64,000 bases of DNA from Jejuia sp. UBA6058 (GCA_002428965.1 DIYI01000012.1:471948-535947), one strand, 5' to 3'. Counted from the first letter of the stretch, positions 26,916 through 36,097 are shown. Program-made: numbers and translations. The notes: a model not told the origin generated them from the letters alone.

Positions 26916-28661
26916 TTATTGATTAAAGATTTCGTTGGCTTGAATTTCCGTACTTGGTATTGGGAAATAATCGTGTTGATCTGAATCATAAATGTTTTGG
27001 GCTACAGTAAAGTCAGGCCTTACTAAACCATTAATAACAAATGGTTGTTCAGTAGGGTCTTGAATTAAATCTAGGTTAGCTTGACGCCAGACTTCATCAT
27101 CTCTAAGTTCATCAAATACTTCTTGCACAATACCCCACCTTACTAAGTCTTTCCATCTATGGCCTTCATAACAAAGCTCCAATGGTCGTTCTACCCGACG
27201 AATGTGAGTCATAACGGTTTCTGCACTCGGTGCAACGAATGGGCGATCATCAGTAACTGGATCTCGATTAACTACAACTTGTTTGCTTACATGCAATTGA
27301 GGAAAAGTTCCTCCATTCATATCCATATATTGTTGTAGGGTATAAACTCCCGCGCGACTTCTTACCATATCCACATACTGTAAAGCCGTCATAAAATCTC
27401 CTCTATCTTCAATAATTGCTTCGGCATACATCAAAAGAACATCCGCATATCGAATATGCCTAAAATTAATGCCACCACGCCCTTGCGCAGGTTCAGCTGG
27501 CAAATGATACCAGTTTGAGTGTTTTTTTACATAAGCACTTTGGCCACCACCCCAGCCGCCGATGGTCCCGTAAGGTTCAAGATACCATAATCCTTCTCCA
27601 TTTTGCGGGGCAATAGAGGCATTCATTCTTCTGGATTCAACGTTATCATCATTGATGGGATTATCTGGATCTACTTCATCATCAACGAACATTTCATGCA
27701 GATTATAGGTGGGAAGCACAGTATTAAAACCACCTGCTCCTAAACGACCAATTTCTGTCGACAAGGTTGTAGATTCTGAACCAGTATTGAAAGGCGTATC
27801 ATCAACTGGGAAACCTGAATTTCCAGAGTTGATATCGAAAGAATAATTAACCTCTAAGATAGATTCTTCATTAAACTCATTTTCATGCCAAAAATTATCA
27901 GTAATGTCTCTAGTGAGCGCATATATACCAGAATCAATTACTTCTTTAAATAGTCTAGCTGCTTCTGACCAATTTTCTTCAAATAGATATACTTTACCCA
28001 ACATGGTTGTTGCGGCACCCCAAGTAATTCTGCCGACGTTTTCGCCTTGCCAAGTTTCAGGTAAATTAGCCACAGCAAATTCTAAATCTGGAATAATAAT
28101 AGTACTAGTTACCTCATCCTTATCTGAAAAAGGTTGGCTAAAGTCCTCAGTTCCACGTGCTATATCTGTAGTAATCATTGCACCACCATATGAATGTGCC
28201 AACTGCCAATAAAAAAATGCCCTTAAAAAACGAGCTTGTCCTTCAATCAATGCTTTTGTGTCGTCATCTATTACACCTTCATCTAATGTTTGCAGGCTTA
28301 CAATAACCTGATTTGCTCTAAAAATACCTACATAACATTCTTCCCATTTGTCAACGACATGAATGCTATTATTATTAAATACAAGGTTTCTAAAAGCAAA
28401 AGGTCTGTACCAAGATTCTGTACCGCCAATATCTCCTAAAACAAATTCTTGTACTAATTCTGCACCGCTAATAGAACGGTATTGCAAAGCTCCATATACC
28501 GTGGCAAGAGCTGCCTGAAATTGTCCTTCTGATTGCCAAAATGTTGCAGGCGTAATAAAATTTGGATTTTGTTCCTCTAAGAATACACTTTCGTTGCAAC
28601 TCGTAAGACCCAACACAAAAAGCAGTGTAAGCTTAATTAAATTGTTTTTAATTTTTTTCAT
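26916..28661 (-). CDS. susD: SusD/RagB-type glycan-binding lipoprotein
   Basis: 581 residues with lipobox LGLTSC at about 18-22. It has the SusD N-terminal signature (FLEEQNPNFITPATFWQSEGQFQAALATVYGAL), helical TPR-like repeats (LIEGQARFLRAFFYWQLAHSYGG) and the C-terminal family segment MTHIRRVERPLELCYEGHRWKDLVRWG. It forms the lid over the SusC transporter at the outer surface. It lies 13 bp after susC in the same transcript. Substrate is inferred from the GH16 and GH117 neighbours to be an agar-type galactan. Confidence 0.95.
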   Translation of the reverse strand: MKKIKNNLIKLTLLFVLGLTSCNESVFLEEQNPNFITPATFWQSEGQFQAALATVYGALQYRSISGAELVQEFVLGDIGGTESWYRPFAFRNLVFNNNSIHVVDKWEECYVGIFRANQVIVSLQTLDEGVIDDDTKALIEGQARFLRAFFYWQLAHSYGGAMITTDIARGTEDFSQPFSDKDEVTSTIIIPDLEFAVANLPETWQGENVGRITWGAATTMLGKVYLFEENWSEAARLFKEVIDSGIYALTRDITDNFWHENEFNEESILEVNYSFDINSGNSGFPVDDTPFNTGSESTTLSTEIGRLGAGGFNTVLPTYNLHEMFVDDEVDPDNPINDDNVESRRMNASIAPQNGEGLWYLEPYGTIGGWGGGQSAYVKKHSNWYHLPAEPAQGRGGINFRHIRYADVLLMYAEAIIEDRGDFMTALQYVDMVRSRAGVYTLQQYMDMNGGTFPQLHVSKQVVVNRDPVTDDRPFVAPSAETVMTHIRRVERPLELCYEGHRWKDLVRWGIVQEVFDELRDDEVWRQANLDLIQDPTEQPFVINGLVRPDFTVAQNIYDSDQHDYFPIPSTEIQANEIFNQ

Positions 28662-28674
28662 AATATTATTTTTT

Positions 28675-31600
28675 TTAGAAACTTAATTGGAATCCCATCA
28701 TAAACTGACGTGATACAGGATAATTACCAAAATCTATCCCTCTGTTCGATAAACCATTACCTCCTACTTCAGGATCATATCCATTATATTCAGTAAAAGT
28801 AAATGGGTTTAATGAGTTTAAATACACTCTAAACTTCTCAATTCCAAGTTTTTCAGTGCCTGGAACCGTGTATCCAATAGAAAGTGTTCTAACTCTAAGA
28901 TAGGTACCGTCTTCTAACCAAAAATCTGATGCTGGCTTATTATTTGAATGACCAGACGTTTGCCTGAATATTGGAATATCAGAATCTGGATTTTGAGGTG
29001 TCCATTGGAATATTTGATCTTGATGGCGTCCAAAAGTGTAAGCAATATTTTTACCACCGTTATAAATTTTTGCCCCATTAGAATAAAACATTTGACATGC
29101 TAAATCCCAGTTTTTGTAATTTAAGTTAAAGTTTAACCCTAAATCAAATTCTGGAATACCAGAACCTGAGTATATTCTATCTTCTTCAGTCAAAGCGCCA
29201 TCACCATTAACATCTTTATAGCGCATATCACCAATTTGTGGTGTACTCACAACTCCACTTGAAAAATCTAATAACTGATACTCTGCTAATTCCTCGGCTG
29301 TCTTAATTACCCCATCATTTTGAAATAGGAAAAAAGCATAAGCCTCACGGCCCACCTCAAGAAAGGTGGTTGGCTCACCAGTAGGAACATTTACATTTAT
29401 AAAACCATTTGCAAAACCTCTTACAACTCCATCTAGTTCTGTAACTTCATTTTCATTCTTGGAAAAGGCAGTAGATATACTAAATTTAAAATCTTCACCT
29501 ATTTGATCCCTATAGTTTATTCCTACTTCAATTCCCTTATTAACCATGTTTCCTGCGTTAACTGGAATATTGTTGTAGGCGTTTTCGGCAAATGGCTGCC
29601 ATGTACCAGTAGATGGGGCCAAACGCTGGTCGATCAACATATCTTCCTTATCATTTTGATAGACGTCTGCCGTGATATTTAATTTATTGTTAAAAAGACC
29701 TATTTCAATACCAATATTCCTAGAAATAGTAGTTTCCCAAGCCACATCTGGATTACTGTATTGTCTTTGAACTTGACCGAATACTATATCTTCATCAGGT
29801 CCAAAAGGATAGTTTACTCCTGTTTCAATAATCTGTTGGAACCTGTAATCTCCGATATTATTGAAACCCGTTTCTGCAAAGCTTCCTCTAATCTTTAATG
29901 AGCTAATAGCTTCAACATCAAACCAGTTTTCATCACTTACATTCCAGCCACCCGATACTCCAAAGAAATCAGCATACCTATTATTTCTTGGGAATCTTGA
30001 AGAGGCATCTCTTCTGTAACTTGCTGACAAGAGATATTTGCCATCATAGTTATACTGTACTCTAGCTAGTTTACCAGCAATAGTATTATTGGTGTTAATA
30101 CCAGTAGGTTTAATTGCCTCTGCACCATTTGACAACACTTGAACGTCATTAGATGCTATATCGTCATACTGCACTCCTGTGGAAATATTTCTATTTTTAA
30201 ACCTTTCATAAGAAGCAACCGCTAAAAGATCTAAGGCATGCTTACCAAATGATTTTTTATAATTTAAGATATGCTCAATAGTTTCTCTTTTAGCGAAATT
30301 GTAAAATTCCTGTAAAGTGGCATTGGGTCTAGACGCAGACTCATTTATTCTTCCAGTTCTATCAATAGCTAAATATTGTGGCTGAAAAAACTTTCTAAAA
30401 AAATTAAATTGGTTGCGCCCCATGTTTAATTTGTATTTCAATCCATCTACAAATTCATATTCTAAGTTAAGCGCCAAACTATAATTATCATTTTGTCTTT
30501 CATCCACGTTGTCTAACTGCCTAGATAAGAAACTAAAAAACACTTCATTATCAACATCCAATACTACCGCATTACCTTGGCTCTGTATTTGATCAAACGG
30601 TCTATTATGAGGTGCTTGACCAACGCCATATTGATAAAAAAGGAAGGGTTCTTGGTTTCTATTTTCTTGAGTCATACTTAAAGACCCAAAAGCTTTGAAT
30701 TTTCCTTTAGTAAATTGACCCGTTATTCTATTGGTCAATCTATCGAAATCTGAGCCTTTAATTACACCATCTTGTTTAAAATAATTTGTGTTAAAGTTAA
30801 ATGTCAAATTATCAGAACCGCCAGAAATATTTGCTGTAATATTTTGAATAAGCGCATTATTATTTGTGACTTCTTCTACAAAATTTGTATCCCAATCTAA
30901 TGCATTGGCATCTAAAATAAATGTGCTTGGTTCTCCTCCTCCAGCTTCAGCTGTAGTTTCTCTATTGTATAGGTAACCTGCTGTGTTCGACAAAGCTGGA
31001 CCAGATGTAATGTTTTGGATACCAGTGTATGTACTAACATCCACCTGCATTTTACCTGCTTTACCTCTTTTCGTGGTAATTAAAATTACACCACCAGCGG
31101 CTCGTACGCCATAGACTGAAGCCGAAGCACCATCCTTTAAAATATCAATAGATTCTATTTGCTCTGGCGCAATATTAGGGTTGCCTTCTTGTGGAATGTT
31201 ATCTACAACATATAGTGGCTCACCACCATTAAGAGAAACGAGTCCACGAATTTGCACGTTAGCTGGAGATCCAGGGCGACCATCAGCAGCTTGGATATTA
31301 ACTCCAGCTACTTTACCTTGTAGTGAAGCTAGTACATCAGGTACTGGGGCCTCCAAAATTTCCTCAGCAGTAATTTTGGCTACTGCACCAGTTACCTCTT
31401 TCTTCTTTTGTGTACCATAACCTACTACAATAACCTCATCAAGTTGAGAGAGGCTTTCCACCAACGTTACATTAATAGTGGTTTGATCTCCAACATTAAT
31501 TTCTTTTGACGTATAACCAATAAAACTAAAGACTAATATGTCTTCAGAATTAACAGTTAGTTCATAATTCCCATCAAAATCTGTGGCTGTTCCGGAAGCA

Positions 31601-31761
31601 GCGTTTTTAACAAGAACGCTTACCCCTGGCAATGGAAGTCCTCCTTCTGTAACAACAGCGCCTTTAACAGTTTTCTCTTGTGCTTGTAGCCATCCTACGC
31701 CTAAAACCAAGAATAGCATCAAGACCCTTACATTAATAAAGTTTAATTTTTGTTTGTTCAT
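28675..31761 (-). CDS. susC: SusC/RagA-type TonB-dependent transporter
   Basis: 1028 residues. Signal peptide (VLMLFLVLGVGWLQAQ), carboxypeptidase-like regulatory domain (about 30-110, VKGAVVTEGGLPLPGVSVLVKN...ATDFDGNYELTV), a TonB-interaction segment with the SusC signature LDEVIVVGYGTQKKKEVTGAV, plug (about 130-245) and a 22-strand barrel ending RQFMMGFQLSF. The gene imports oligosaccharides with the SusD lid. It heads a susC-susD-lipoprotein operon ending at the terminator near 25.3 kb. Two copies of the candidate operator lie upstream. No extra N-terminal sigma-regulator (FecR-interacting) domain is present, so control is by another route. Confidence 0.95.
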   Translation of the reverse strand: MNKQKLNFINVRVLMLFLVLGVGWLQAQEKTVKGAVVTEGGLPLPGVSVLVKNAASGTATDFDGNYELTVNSEDILVFSFIGYTSKEINVGDQTTINVTLVESLSQLDEVIVVGYGTQKKKEVTGAVAKITAEEILEAPVPDVLASLQGKVAGVNIQAADGRPGSPANVQIRGLVSLNGGEPLYVVDNIPQEGNPNIAPEQIESIDILKDGASASVYGVRAAGGVILITTKRGKAGKMQVDVSTYTGIQNITSGPALSNTAGYLYNRETTAEAGGGEPSTFILDANALDWDTNFVEEVTNNNALIQNITANISGGSDNLTFNFNTNYFKQDGVIKGSDFDRLTNRITGQFTKGKFKAFGSLSMTQENRNQEPFLFYQYGVGQAPHNRPFDQIQSQGNAVVLDVDNEVFFSFLSRQLDNVDERQNDNYSLALNLEYEFVDGLKYKLNMGRNQFNFFRKFFQPQYLAIDRTGRINESASRPNATLQEFYNFAKRETIEHILNYKKSFGKHALDLLAVASYERFKNRNISTGVQYDDIASNDVQVLSNGAEAIKPTGINTNNTIAGKLARVQYNYDGKYLLSASYRRDASSRFPRNNRYADFFGVSGGWNVSDENWFDVEAISSLKIRGSFAETGFNNIGDYRFQQIIETGVNYPFGPDEDIVFGQVQRQYSNPDVAWETTISRNIGIEIGLFNNKLNITADVYQNDKEDMLIDQRLAPSTGTWQPFAENAYNNIPVNAGNMVNKGIEVGINYRDQIGEDFKFSISTAFSKNENEVTELDGVVRGFANGFINVNVPTGEPTTFLEVGREAYAFFLFQNDGVIKTAEELAEYQLLDFSSGVVSTPQIGDMRYKDVNGDGALTEEDRIYSGSGIPEFDLGLNFNLNYKNWDLACQMFYSNGAKIYNGGKNIAYTFGRHQDQIFQWTPQNPDSDIPIFRQTSGHSNNKPASDFWLEDGTYLRVRTLSIGYTVPGTEKLGIEKFRVYLNSLNPFTFTEYNGYDPEVGGNGLSNRGIDFGNYPVSRQFMMGFQLSF

Positions 31762-31896
31762 AATAATGAATTAGATAGTTAGTATTTTAATCACAGATTC
31801 TAAAGTCTGCATTAAAATGTGTATGTTGTTGATTTTTTAGCAATAAAACCGATGTAAAATTATCAAATACATAAACTGAATTATTCGACTAACCAT

Positions 31897-31912
31897 CAAT
31901 AAAAACTGAACA
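31897..31912 (+). promoter_or_regulatory. Candidate agar-locus operator, site 4
   Basis: CAATAAAAACTGAACA, 136 bp upstream of the susC start. One mismatch to the consensus. Its orientation is opposite to susC transcription, whereas site 5 is in the susC direction. Confidence 0.62.
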
Positions 31913-32126
31913 CGCATTTATACAACATGTAGTTTTAATGACCCATATTGAGGGCTTAACGTCTTTGTGAAAATGTAGCTTATTGATGTTATACTAAATA
32001 ACCAAAAACACCCTGTTATTACCACTATACATAAGGAATCAAAGCATTTACAAGTACATTTTGGAGATGTTCTGAATGAAGTATTTAAACCTTTAAAAGG
32101 TTGCCAAAAAAAAGGTTGTCAAATCT

Positions 32127-32142
32127 TGTTGAGTTTTTGTTC
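32127..32142 (-). promoter_or_regulatory. Candidate agar-locus operator, site 5
   Basis: On the reverse strand GAACAAAAACTCAACA, 366 bp upstream of susC. It fits the consensus SAACAAAAACTSAACA without mismatch and keeps the 11-bp half-site period. Confidence 0.62.
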
Positions 32143-32352
32143 AGCGTTTTAAATTTTATGATTTCTCTATTTAAACAGCAAAATTCTAGTCTATGATAAG
32201 AACATAAAACATTTTTATCACAACAATTCCAGTAACTTCCTTAATTACTTAAAATAAAGCTTAATAATAATTTAGCCATGTGAAAACCGAATTGATAAAT
32301 ATGGATAAAGAATAAAAACTATCCATATTAAAAGACTTTAGAAAATAGAATA

Positions 32353-32387
32353 AAAAAGCCTAAACTAATATCTAGCTTAGGCTTTTT
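32353..32387 (-). terminator. Terminator downstream of the tRNA
   Basis: Stem AAAAAGCCTAA / TTAGGCTTTTT (32353-32363 with 32377-32387), 13-base loop, T-rich end on the reverse strand, immediately after the tRNA 3' end. Confidence 0.8.
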
Positions 32388-32390
32388 GGG

Positions 32391-32464
32391 TGGGCCCACC
32401 TGGGCTCGAACCAGGGACTTTCTGATTATGAGTCAGATACTCTAACCAACTGAGTTATAGGCCC
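32391..32464 (-). tRNA. tRNA with CAT anticodon (Ile2 or elongator Met)
   Basis: The reverse strand folds into a full cloverleaf: acceptor GGGCCTA/TGGGCCC, D-arm with AGTTGGTTA loop, anticodon stem TCTGA/TCAGA with loop CTCATAA (anticodon CAT), T-arm CCTGG/CCAGG with TTCGAGC loop, discriminator A. No CCA is encoded. It is not an initiator (a normal 1-72 G-C pair). The acceptor pairs C4-G69 and C5-G68 are those known to guide TilS to tRNA-Ile2, which favours Ile (lysidine-modified) over elongator Met. Confidence 0.93.
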
Positions 32465-32526
32465 TATTGCAATAAATTACAATTCTCTTTAAAAGAGTGT
32501 GCAATATTACTATATATTTTAAAATC

Positions 32527-32943
32527 CTACAAGATATTTTCTTGCTTTATCTCCTGGCACAACTCTATTAATACACCATTAGAAGATTTTGGATGCAAAA
32601 ATGCCACCAACTTATTATCTGCGCCTTTCTTGGGAATTTCATTCAATACTATAAAACCTTCTGCTTTTAAACGCATAATTTCTGCTTCAATATCATCAAC
32701 ATCAAAAGCAATATGGTGAATGCCTTCTCCCTTTTTTTCAATAAATTTAGCAATCGGGCTATCTTCTTTTGTAGCTTCCAATAATTCAATTTTATTATCA
32801 CCTACTTTAAAAAAGGAAGTATTTACACCTTCGCTCTCCACGGTTTCAATCTTATAATTAGGCGTTCCAAAAAGCTTGGTAAATAATGTATTGGAATCTT
32901 TTAAGCTTTTTACTGCAATACCAATATGCTCTATTTTGTTCAT
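32527..32943 (-). CDS. mce: Methylmalonyl-CoA epimerase
   Basis: Interconverts (R)- and (S)-methylmalonyl-CoA in the propionyl-CoA/succinyl-CoA route. 138 residues, one VOC-fold domain pair: MNKIEHIGIAVKSLKDS at the start with the first metal His, NKIELLEATKEDSPIAKFIEKKGEGIHHIAFDVDD in the centre with the second His and Glu, and NGVLIELCQ at the end with the last Glu. It is divergent from rbfA over 79 bp, a gap just large enough for two promoters, and it follows no other gene in its transcript. Length and motifs are standard. Confidence 0.93.
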   Translation of the reverse strand: MNKIEHIGIAVKSLKDSNTLFTKLFGTPNYKIETVESEGVNTSFFKVGDNKIELLEATKEDSPIAKFIEKKGEGIHHIAFDVDDIEAEIMRLKAEGFIVLNEIPKKGADNKLVAFLHPKSSNGVLIELCQEIKQENIL

Positions 32944-32980
32944 TAACTATTACTTTTATAGAAAGATACAAAATATGCAC

Positions 32981-32988
32981 TATTTTTG
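32981..32988 (+). promoter_or_regulatory. Candidate -7 box for rbfA
   Basis: TATTTTTG fits TAnnTTTG exactly, 34 bp before the rbfA start. The -33 region lacks an obvious TTG. Confidence 0.35.
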
Positions 32989-33022
32989 TACCATACATCG
33001 TTTTAAGATGAATTAAGCTTAC

Positions 33023-33418
33023 ATGGAAGAAAGTCAAAGACAAAAAAAAATAGGTTCTGTTTTACAACGCGATTTAGTTGATGTATTACAAGGTGCCGCT
33101 ACTCAAGGTGGTATGCATGGAATTATAATATCTGTTTCCAAAGTAAAAGTCACAGTTGATTTGTCTATTGCAAAAGTGTACTTAAGTATCTTCCCGAATG
33201 ATAAGGCTAAAGAGTTGCTTCAAGGTATACGAAGCAATACGCCTTTAATACGCCATGAATTAGCACAACGTACCAAAAATCAATTGCGACGCATGCCTAA
33301 TCTTGAATTTTTTATTGATGATTCTTTAGAATATATAGATCGCATTGAACAGTCTTTAAAAGGAAAGGACAACCCTATTGAAAATCCAGATTTATTAGAT
33401 AAAAGAAAAAAGTCTTAG
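33023..33418 (+). CDS. rbfA: 30S ribosome-binding factor A
   Basis: KH-like factor for maturation of the 16S rRNA 5' end and cold adaptation. 131 residues: SQRQKKIGSVLQRDLVDVLQ at the N-terminus, the central KVTVDLSIAKVYLSIFPNDKA and RHELAQRTKNQLRRMPNLEFFIDDSLEYIDRIEQSL. The stop codon is directly followed by the TTG start of the permease gene, so the two are translationally coupled. The charged tail after residue 115 is variable in the family. Confidence 0.95.
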   Translation: MEESQRQKKIGSVLQRDLVDVLQGAATQGGMHGIIISVSKVKVTVDLSIAKVYLSIFPNDKAKELLQGIRSNTPLIRHELAQRTKNQLRRMPNLEFFIDDSLEYIDRIEQSLKGKDNPIENPDLLDKRKKS

Positions 33419-34630
33419 TTGAATGTTTCTTTATATATAGCTAAACGTTATTTACGCTCTAAGAGTAGTAACAACGCTATTAATTTCATTACAATAATTG
33501 CACTTGTTGGTGTGGTTTTAGGAGCCGCATCTTTATTTGTTGTACTTTCTGGTTTTGCCGGTTTAAAAGATTTTACGCTTCAATTTTCTAATGTGGTAGA
33601 TCCAGATTTAAAAGCCGAAGCCACTATAGGAAAATCATTTATTTTAAGTAATGATCAGATATACCAACTTAACAGCATTGAAGATATAGCATTTTACTCC
33701 GAAATTATTGAAGAGCGTGCAGTGATTAATACGGACGGCAAAAATTACCTAGCCACTATAAAAGGTGTAGACGGTAATTTTAATAAAGTAAATGCTATAG
33801 ATTCAGAAATTACACAAGGTGATTGGTTAGAACAAAACTCCAATCAAGTAGTTGCTGGCTGGGGCGTTTCTCAAAACTTATCATTTGGTGTTTTAGATTA
33901 TGGCAAAGCCTTAAATATTTATGTACCCAAACCAGGAAAAGGTCAATTAAAAATAACCTCCACTAAAAACTATTTTAACGAAGTAAAAGCAATAAACGTG
34001 GGTATTTTTGATATTAACGAAAAGCTAAACGATACCTATGTGTATTCATCTATAAGTTTAGCGCGTCGTTTATTAAATTATAAACCCAATCAAATCTCAG
34101 CTATCGAATTTAAACTCAATCCCAATGCCGATGAAACTGCAATTAAAACTGAAATTCAAAATATTTTAGGAGAAAATATTATGGTTAAAAACCGCATACA
34201 ACTAAACGATGCGCTGTACAAAATGTTGAATAGTGAAAACCTATTAATTTACCTGCTACTCACACTCGTTTCTGCACTCCTCATCTTTAACGTTATCGGC
34301 TCTATTATCATGATGATTTTGGAGAAAAAACCGTCACTCAACACCCTTTTTAATCTTGGTGTTCCAATTAAAAACATGCGGAAGATTTTTTTCATACAAG
34401 GGTCTGTCATTACCTTAATTGGTTGTCTTGTTGGGCTCTTTTTAGGCTTCCTTGTTGTTCTTATTCAGCAAACATTTGGTCTGGTTCCTATAACGCCTAC
34501 TCTTGCCTACCCAGTAAGTGTAAAGCTTGAGAACTTCGTAATCGTATTCCTCACCATTTCCGTTTTAGGCATTATTTCATCAAAAATCAGTGCAACAAGA
34601 GTAACTGAAAATTTGGTTACAGGTAATTAA
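33419..34630 (+). CDS. LolC/LolE-like ABC transporter permease (FtsX domain)
   Basis: 403 residues. The start is TTG at 33419, abutting the rbfA stop; the in-frame sequence MNVSLYIAKRYLRSKSSNNAINFIT is the typical N-terminus of this family, so no later ATG is needed. Order: membrane helix (about 22-48), periplasmic MacB-like domain (about 50-265), and three C-terminal helices (about 275-305, 322-350, 370-392). Homologues with the LolD ATPase extract lipoproteins from the inner membrane. The ATPase is not encoded here. It is a single-permease type, so it could work as a homodimer. The rbfA-permease order is, as I recall, common in flavobacteria. Confidence 0.88.
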   Translation: MNVSLYIAKRYLRSKSSNNAINFITIIALVGVVLGAASLFVVLSGFAGLKDFTLQFSNVVDPDLKAEATIGKSFILSNDQIYQLNSIEDIAFYSEIIEERAVINTDGKNYLATIKGVDGNFNKVNAIDSEITQGDWLEQNSNQVVAGWGVSQNLSFGVLDYGKALNIYVPKPGKGQLKITSTKNYFNEVKAINVGIFDINEKLNDTYVYSSISLARRLLNYKPNQISAIEFKLNPNADETAIKTEIQNILGENIMVKNRIQLNDALYKMLNSENLLIYLLLTLVSALLIFNVIGSIIMMILEKKPSLNTLFNLGVPIKNMRKIFFIQGSVITLIGCLVGLFLGFLVVLIQQTFGLVPITPTLAYPVSVKLENFVIVFLTISVLGIISSKISATRVTENLVTGN

Positions 34631-34635
34631 TGTTT

Positions 34636-34795
34636 TGGGCGAGTTGCCATTTTTAACAAATGGCAAACAGGCTTTCCGCTATATCTTTTCACGAAGCGTC
34701 CCGAACTCGTTTCGGGATCTCATCCATTTTAGCCAAATCTCACATCAATAAAAGCTCCGCAAAAAGGATGCCGCTACAATCCTTCTCGCTGGACG
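34636..34795 (-). repeat. Intergenic mosaic repeat, copy 2 (reverse orientation)
   Basis: Carries the reverse complements of both cores: right core at 34668-34689 and left core at 34761-34784. The middle contains a hairpin CCCGAA/TTCGGG (34690-34717) and the outer end GCCATTT/AAATGGC (34645-34664). It fills the gap between two convergent genes. Confidence 0.75.
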
Positions 34796-34802
34796 TACTT
34801 GC

Positions 34803-35084
34803 TTAGGTCTTTTTCCTATCAATATGTCCTAAACTTTTATCTGGGGCAATAGCATCTCTTACCAATTGCTTTAAAGTTGTAATTTCTGGAAAGCCATTCA
34901 TATCCTTTCGCGACCAAATTCTTTGGTTGTTCGCATAAACTTCAAAAACACCTCCTGTTCCAGGGACTAATGTTAGTTCATCAATCTCATCGCTAAATGT
35001 CGTCAATAATTCTTGAGACATCCATGTAGCTCGTAACAACCATCGGCATTGTGTACAGTAAATTATTTTGATTTGGTTTTTCAT
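34803..35084 (-). CDS. Rdx/SelT-SelW-SelH family thioredoxin-like protein
   Basis: 93 residues with the redox motif CTQC at C10-C13 right after the first strand (IKIIYCTQCRWLLRA), then LVPGTGGVFEVYANNQRIWSRKDMNGFPE and TLKQLVRDAIAPDKS. In selenoprotein homologues the second Cys is Sec; here it is an ordinary Cys codon. The family is thought to be a thiol oxidoreductase, with physiological partner unknown. The gene lies 17 bp downstream of the dihydrouridine synthase gene and may share its mRNA. Confidence 0.88.
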   Translation of the reverse strand: MKNQIKIIYCTQCRWLLRATWMSQELLTTFSDEIDELTLVPGTGGVFEVYANNQRIWSRKDMNGFPEITTLKQLVRDAIAPDKSLGHIDRKKT

Positions 35085-35101
35085 AAGTGCATTATGAAAA
35101 T

Positions 35102-36097
35102 TTAAGCAGTAAACTCATATCCAGCAAACTTCTCTAGCACCTCATCAAAAGTTGCAAATACATCTTCGGAATGGTCGCTAGTTACCATTTTCATGCGGTA
35201 GTCTTTAAAATGTGGAATACCTTTAAAGTAATTTGTATAATGGCGACGGGTTTCAAAAACACCCAACTTTTCACCTTTCCAATCTATAGACATTTGCAAA
35301 TGCCTACGTGCAGCTTCCACCCGTTCTTCTAAAGAAATTGGCGCTAAATGCTCTCCTGTTTTAAAGTAGTGTTTTACTTGCTTAAAAAACCAGGGGTTTC
35401 CAATACTCGCACGACCAATCATTGCTCCGTCCAACCCGTAACTATCTCGCATTTCTACAGCGCGCTCTGGTGTGTCTACATCTCCATTTCCAAACACTGG
35501 AATGTACATTCTCGGATTATTCTTTACAGCTGCAATAGGTTTCCAATCTGCATTACCTTTGTACATCTGTGCACGTGTTCGCCCATGAATAGCAATAGAC
35601 TTTATACCAACATCTTGCAAACGTTCTGCTACCTCAACTATTTTTATAGAGTCATGATCCCATCCTAAACGTGTTTTTACTGTAACAGGTAAGTTAGTAC
35701 GTTTCACCATTTCCGCAGTGAGCTTTTCCATTAAGCAAACGTCTTTTAAAATACCAGCACCAGCGCCCTTGCTCACCACTTTTTTTACTGGGCAACCAAA
35801 GTTAATATCGATAATATCTGGTTTAGATCTTTCTACAATATCAATGGTTTGAAGCATGCTATCCAAATTGGCTCCAAAAATTTGAATTCCAACCGGTCTT
35901 TCCTTTTCATAAATATCCAACTTCATAACGCTTTTAGCGGCGTTACGAATTAAACCCTCGCTAGACACAAATTCGGTATACACCACATCGGCTCCTTGCT
36001 CTTTGCACAAGGCACGAAAAGGTGGATCGCTCACATCTTCCATTGGTGCTAGAAGCAATGGAAATTCGCCTAATTCTATGTTGTCAATTTTTACCAA
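35102..36097 (-). CDS. dusB: tRNA-dihydrouridine synthase (DusB-like)
   Basis: FMN-dependent reduction of uridines in the D-loop of tRNA. 331 residues: TIM barrel start FPLLLAPMEDVSDPPFRALC, the catalytic-Cys signature INFGCPVKKVVSKGAGAG at about 98-115, the phosphate-binding HGRTRAQMYKGNADW and IPVFGNGDVDTPE, and GAMIGRASIGNPWFF. A helical tRNA-binding tail is visible at 255-331. The typical class is DusB. It is followed closely by the Rdx protein gene. Confidence 0.93.
   Translation of the reverse strand: MVKIDNIELGEFPLLLAPMEDVSDPPFRALCKEQGADVVYTEFVSSEGLIRNAAKSVMKLDIYEKERPVGIQIFGANLDSMLQTIDIVERSKPDIIDINFGCPVKKVVSKGAGAGILKDVCLMEKLTAEMVKRTNLPVTVKTRLGWDHDSIKIVEVAERLQDVGIKSIAIHGRTRAQMYKGNADWKPIAAVKNNPRMYIPVFGNGDVDTPERAVEMRDSYGLDGAMIGRASIGNPWFFKQVKHYFKTGEHLAPISLEERVEAARRHLQMSIDWKGEKLGVFETRRHYTNYFKGIPHFKDYRMKMVTSDHSEDVFATFDEVLEKFAGYEFTA

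Larger units (their letters stand above)
31762..32352. other. Upstream region of susC, about 590 bp
   Basis: It is gene-free. It holds operator sites 4 and 5, a near copy of the TTTAAACCTT block (32084-32093), and two AAAAGGTTGYC copies 15 bp apart (32095 and 32110). A possible -7-like TAATTTTA for susC is on the reverse strand at 31854-31862. The susC mRNA leader would be about 90 bases. Confidence 0.5.

Noticed and set aside
32858..33043. 61-residue frame overlapping the mce start and the rbfA start
   Set aside because: It covers the divergent promoter region and overlaps both genes.
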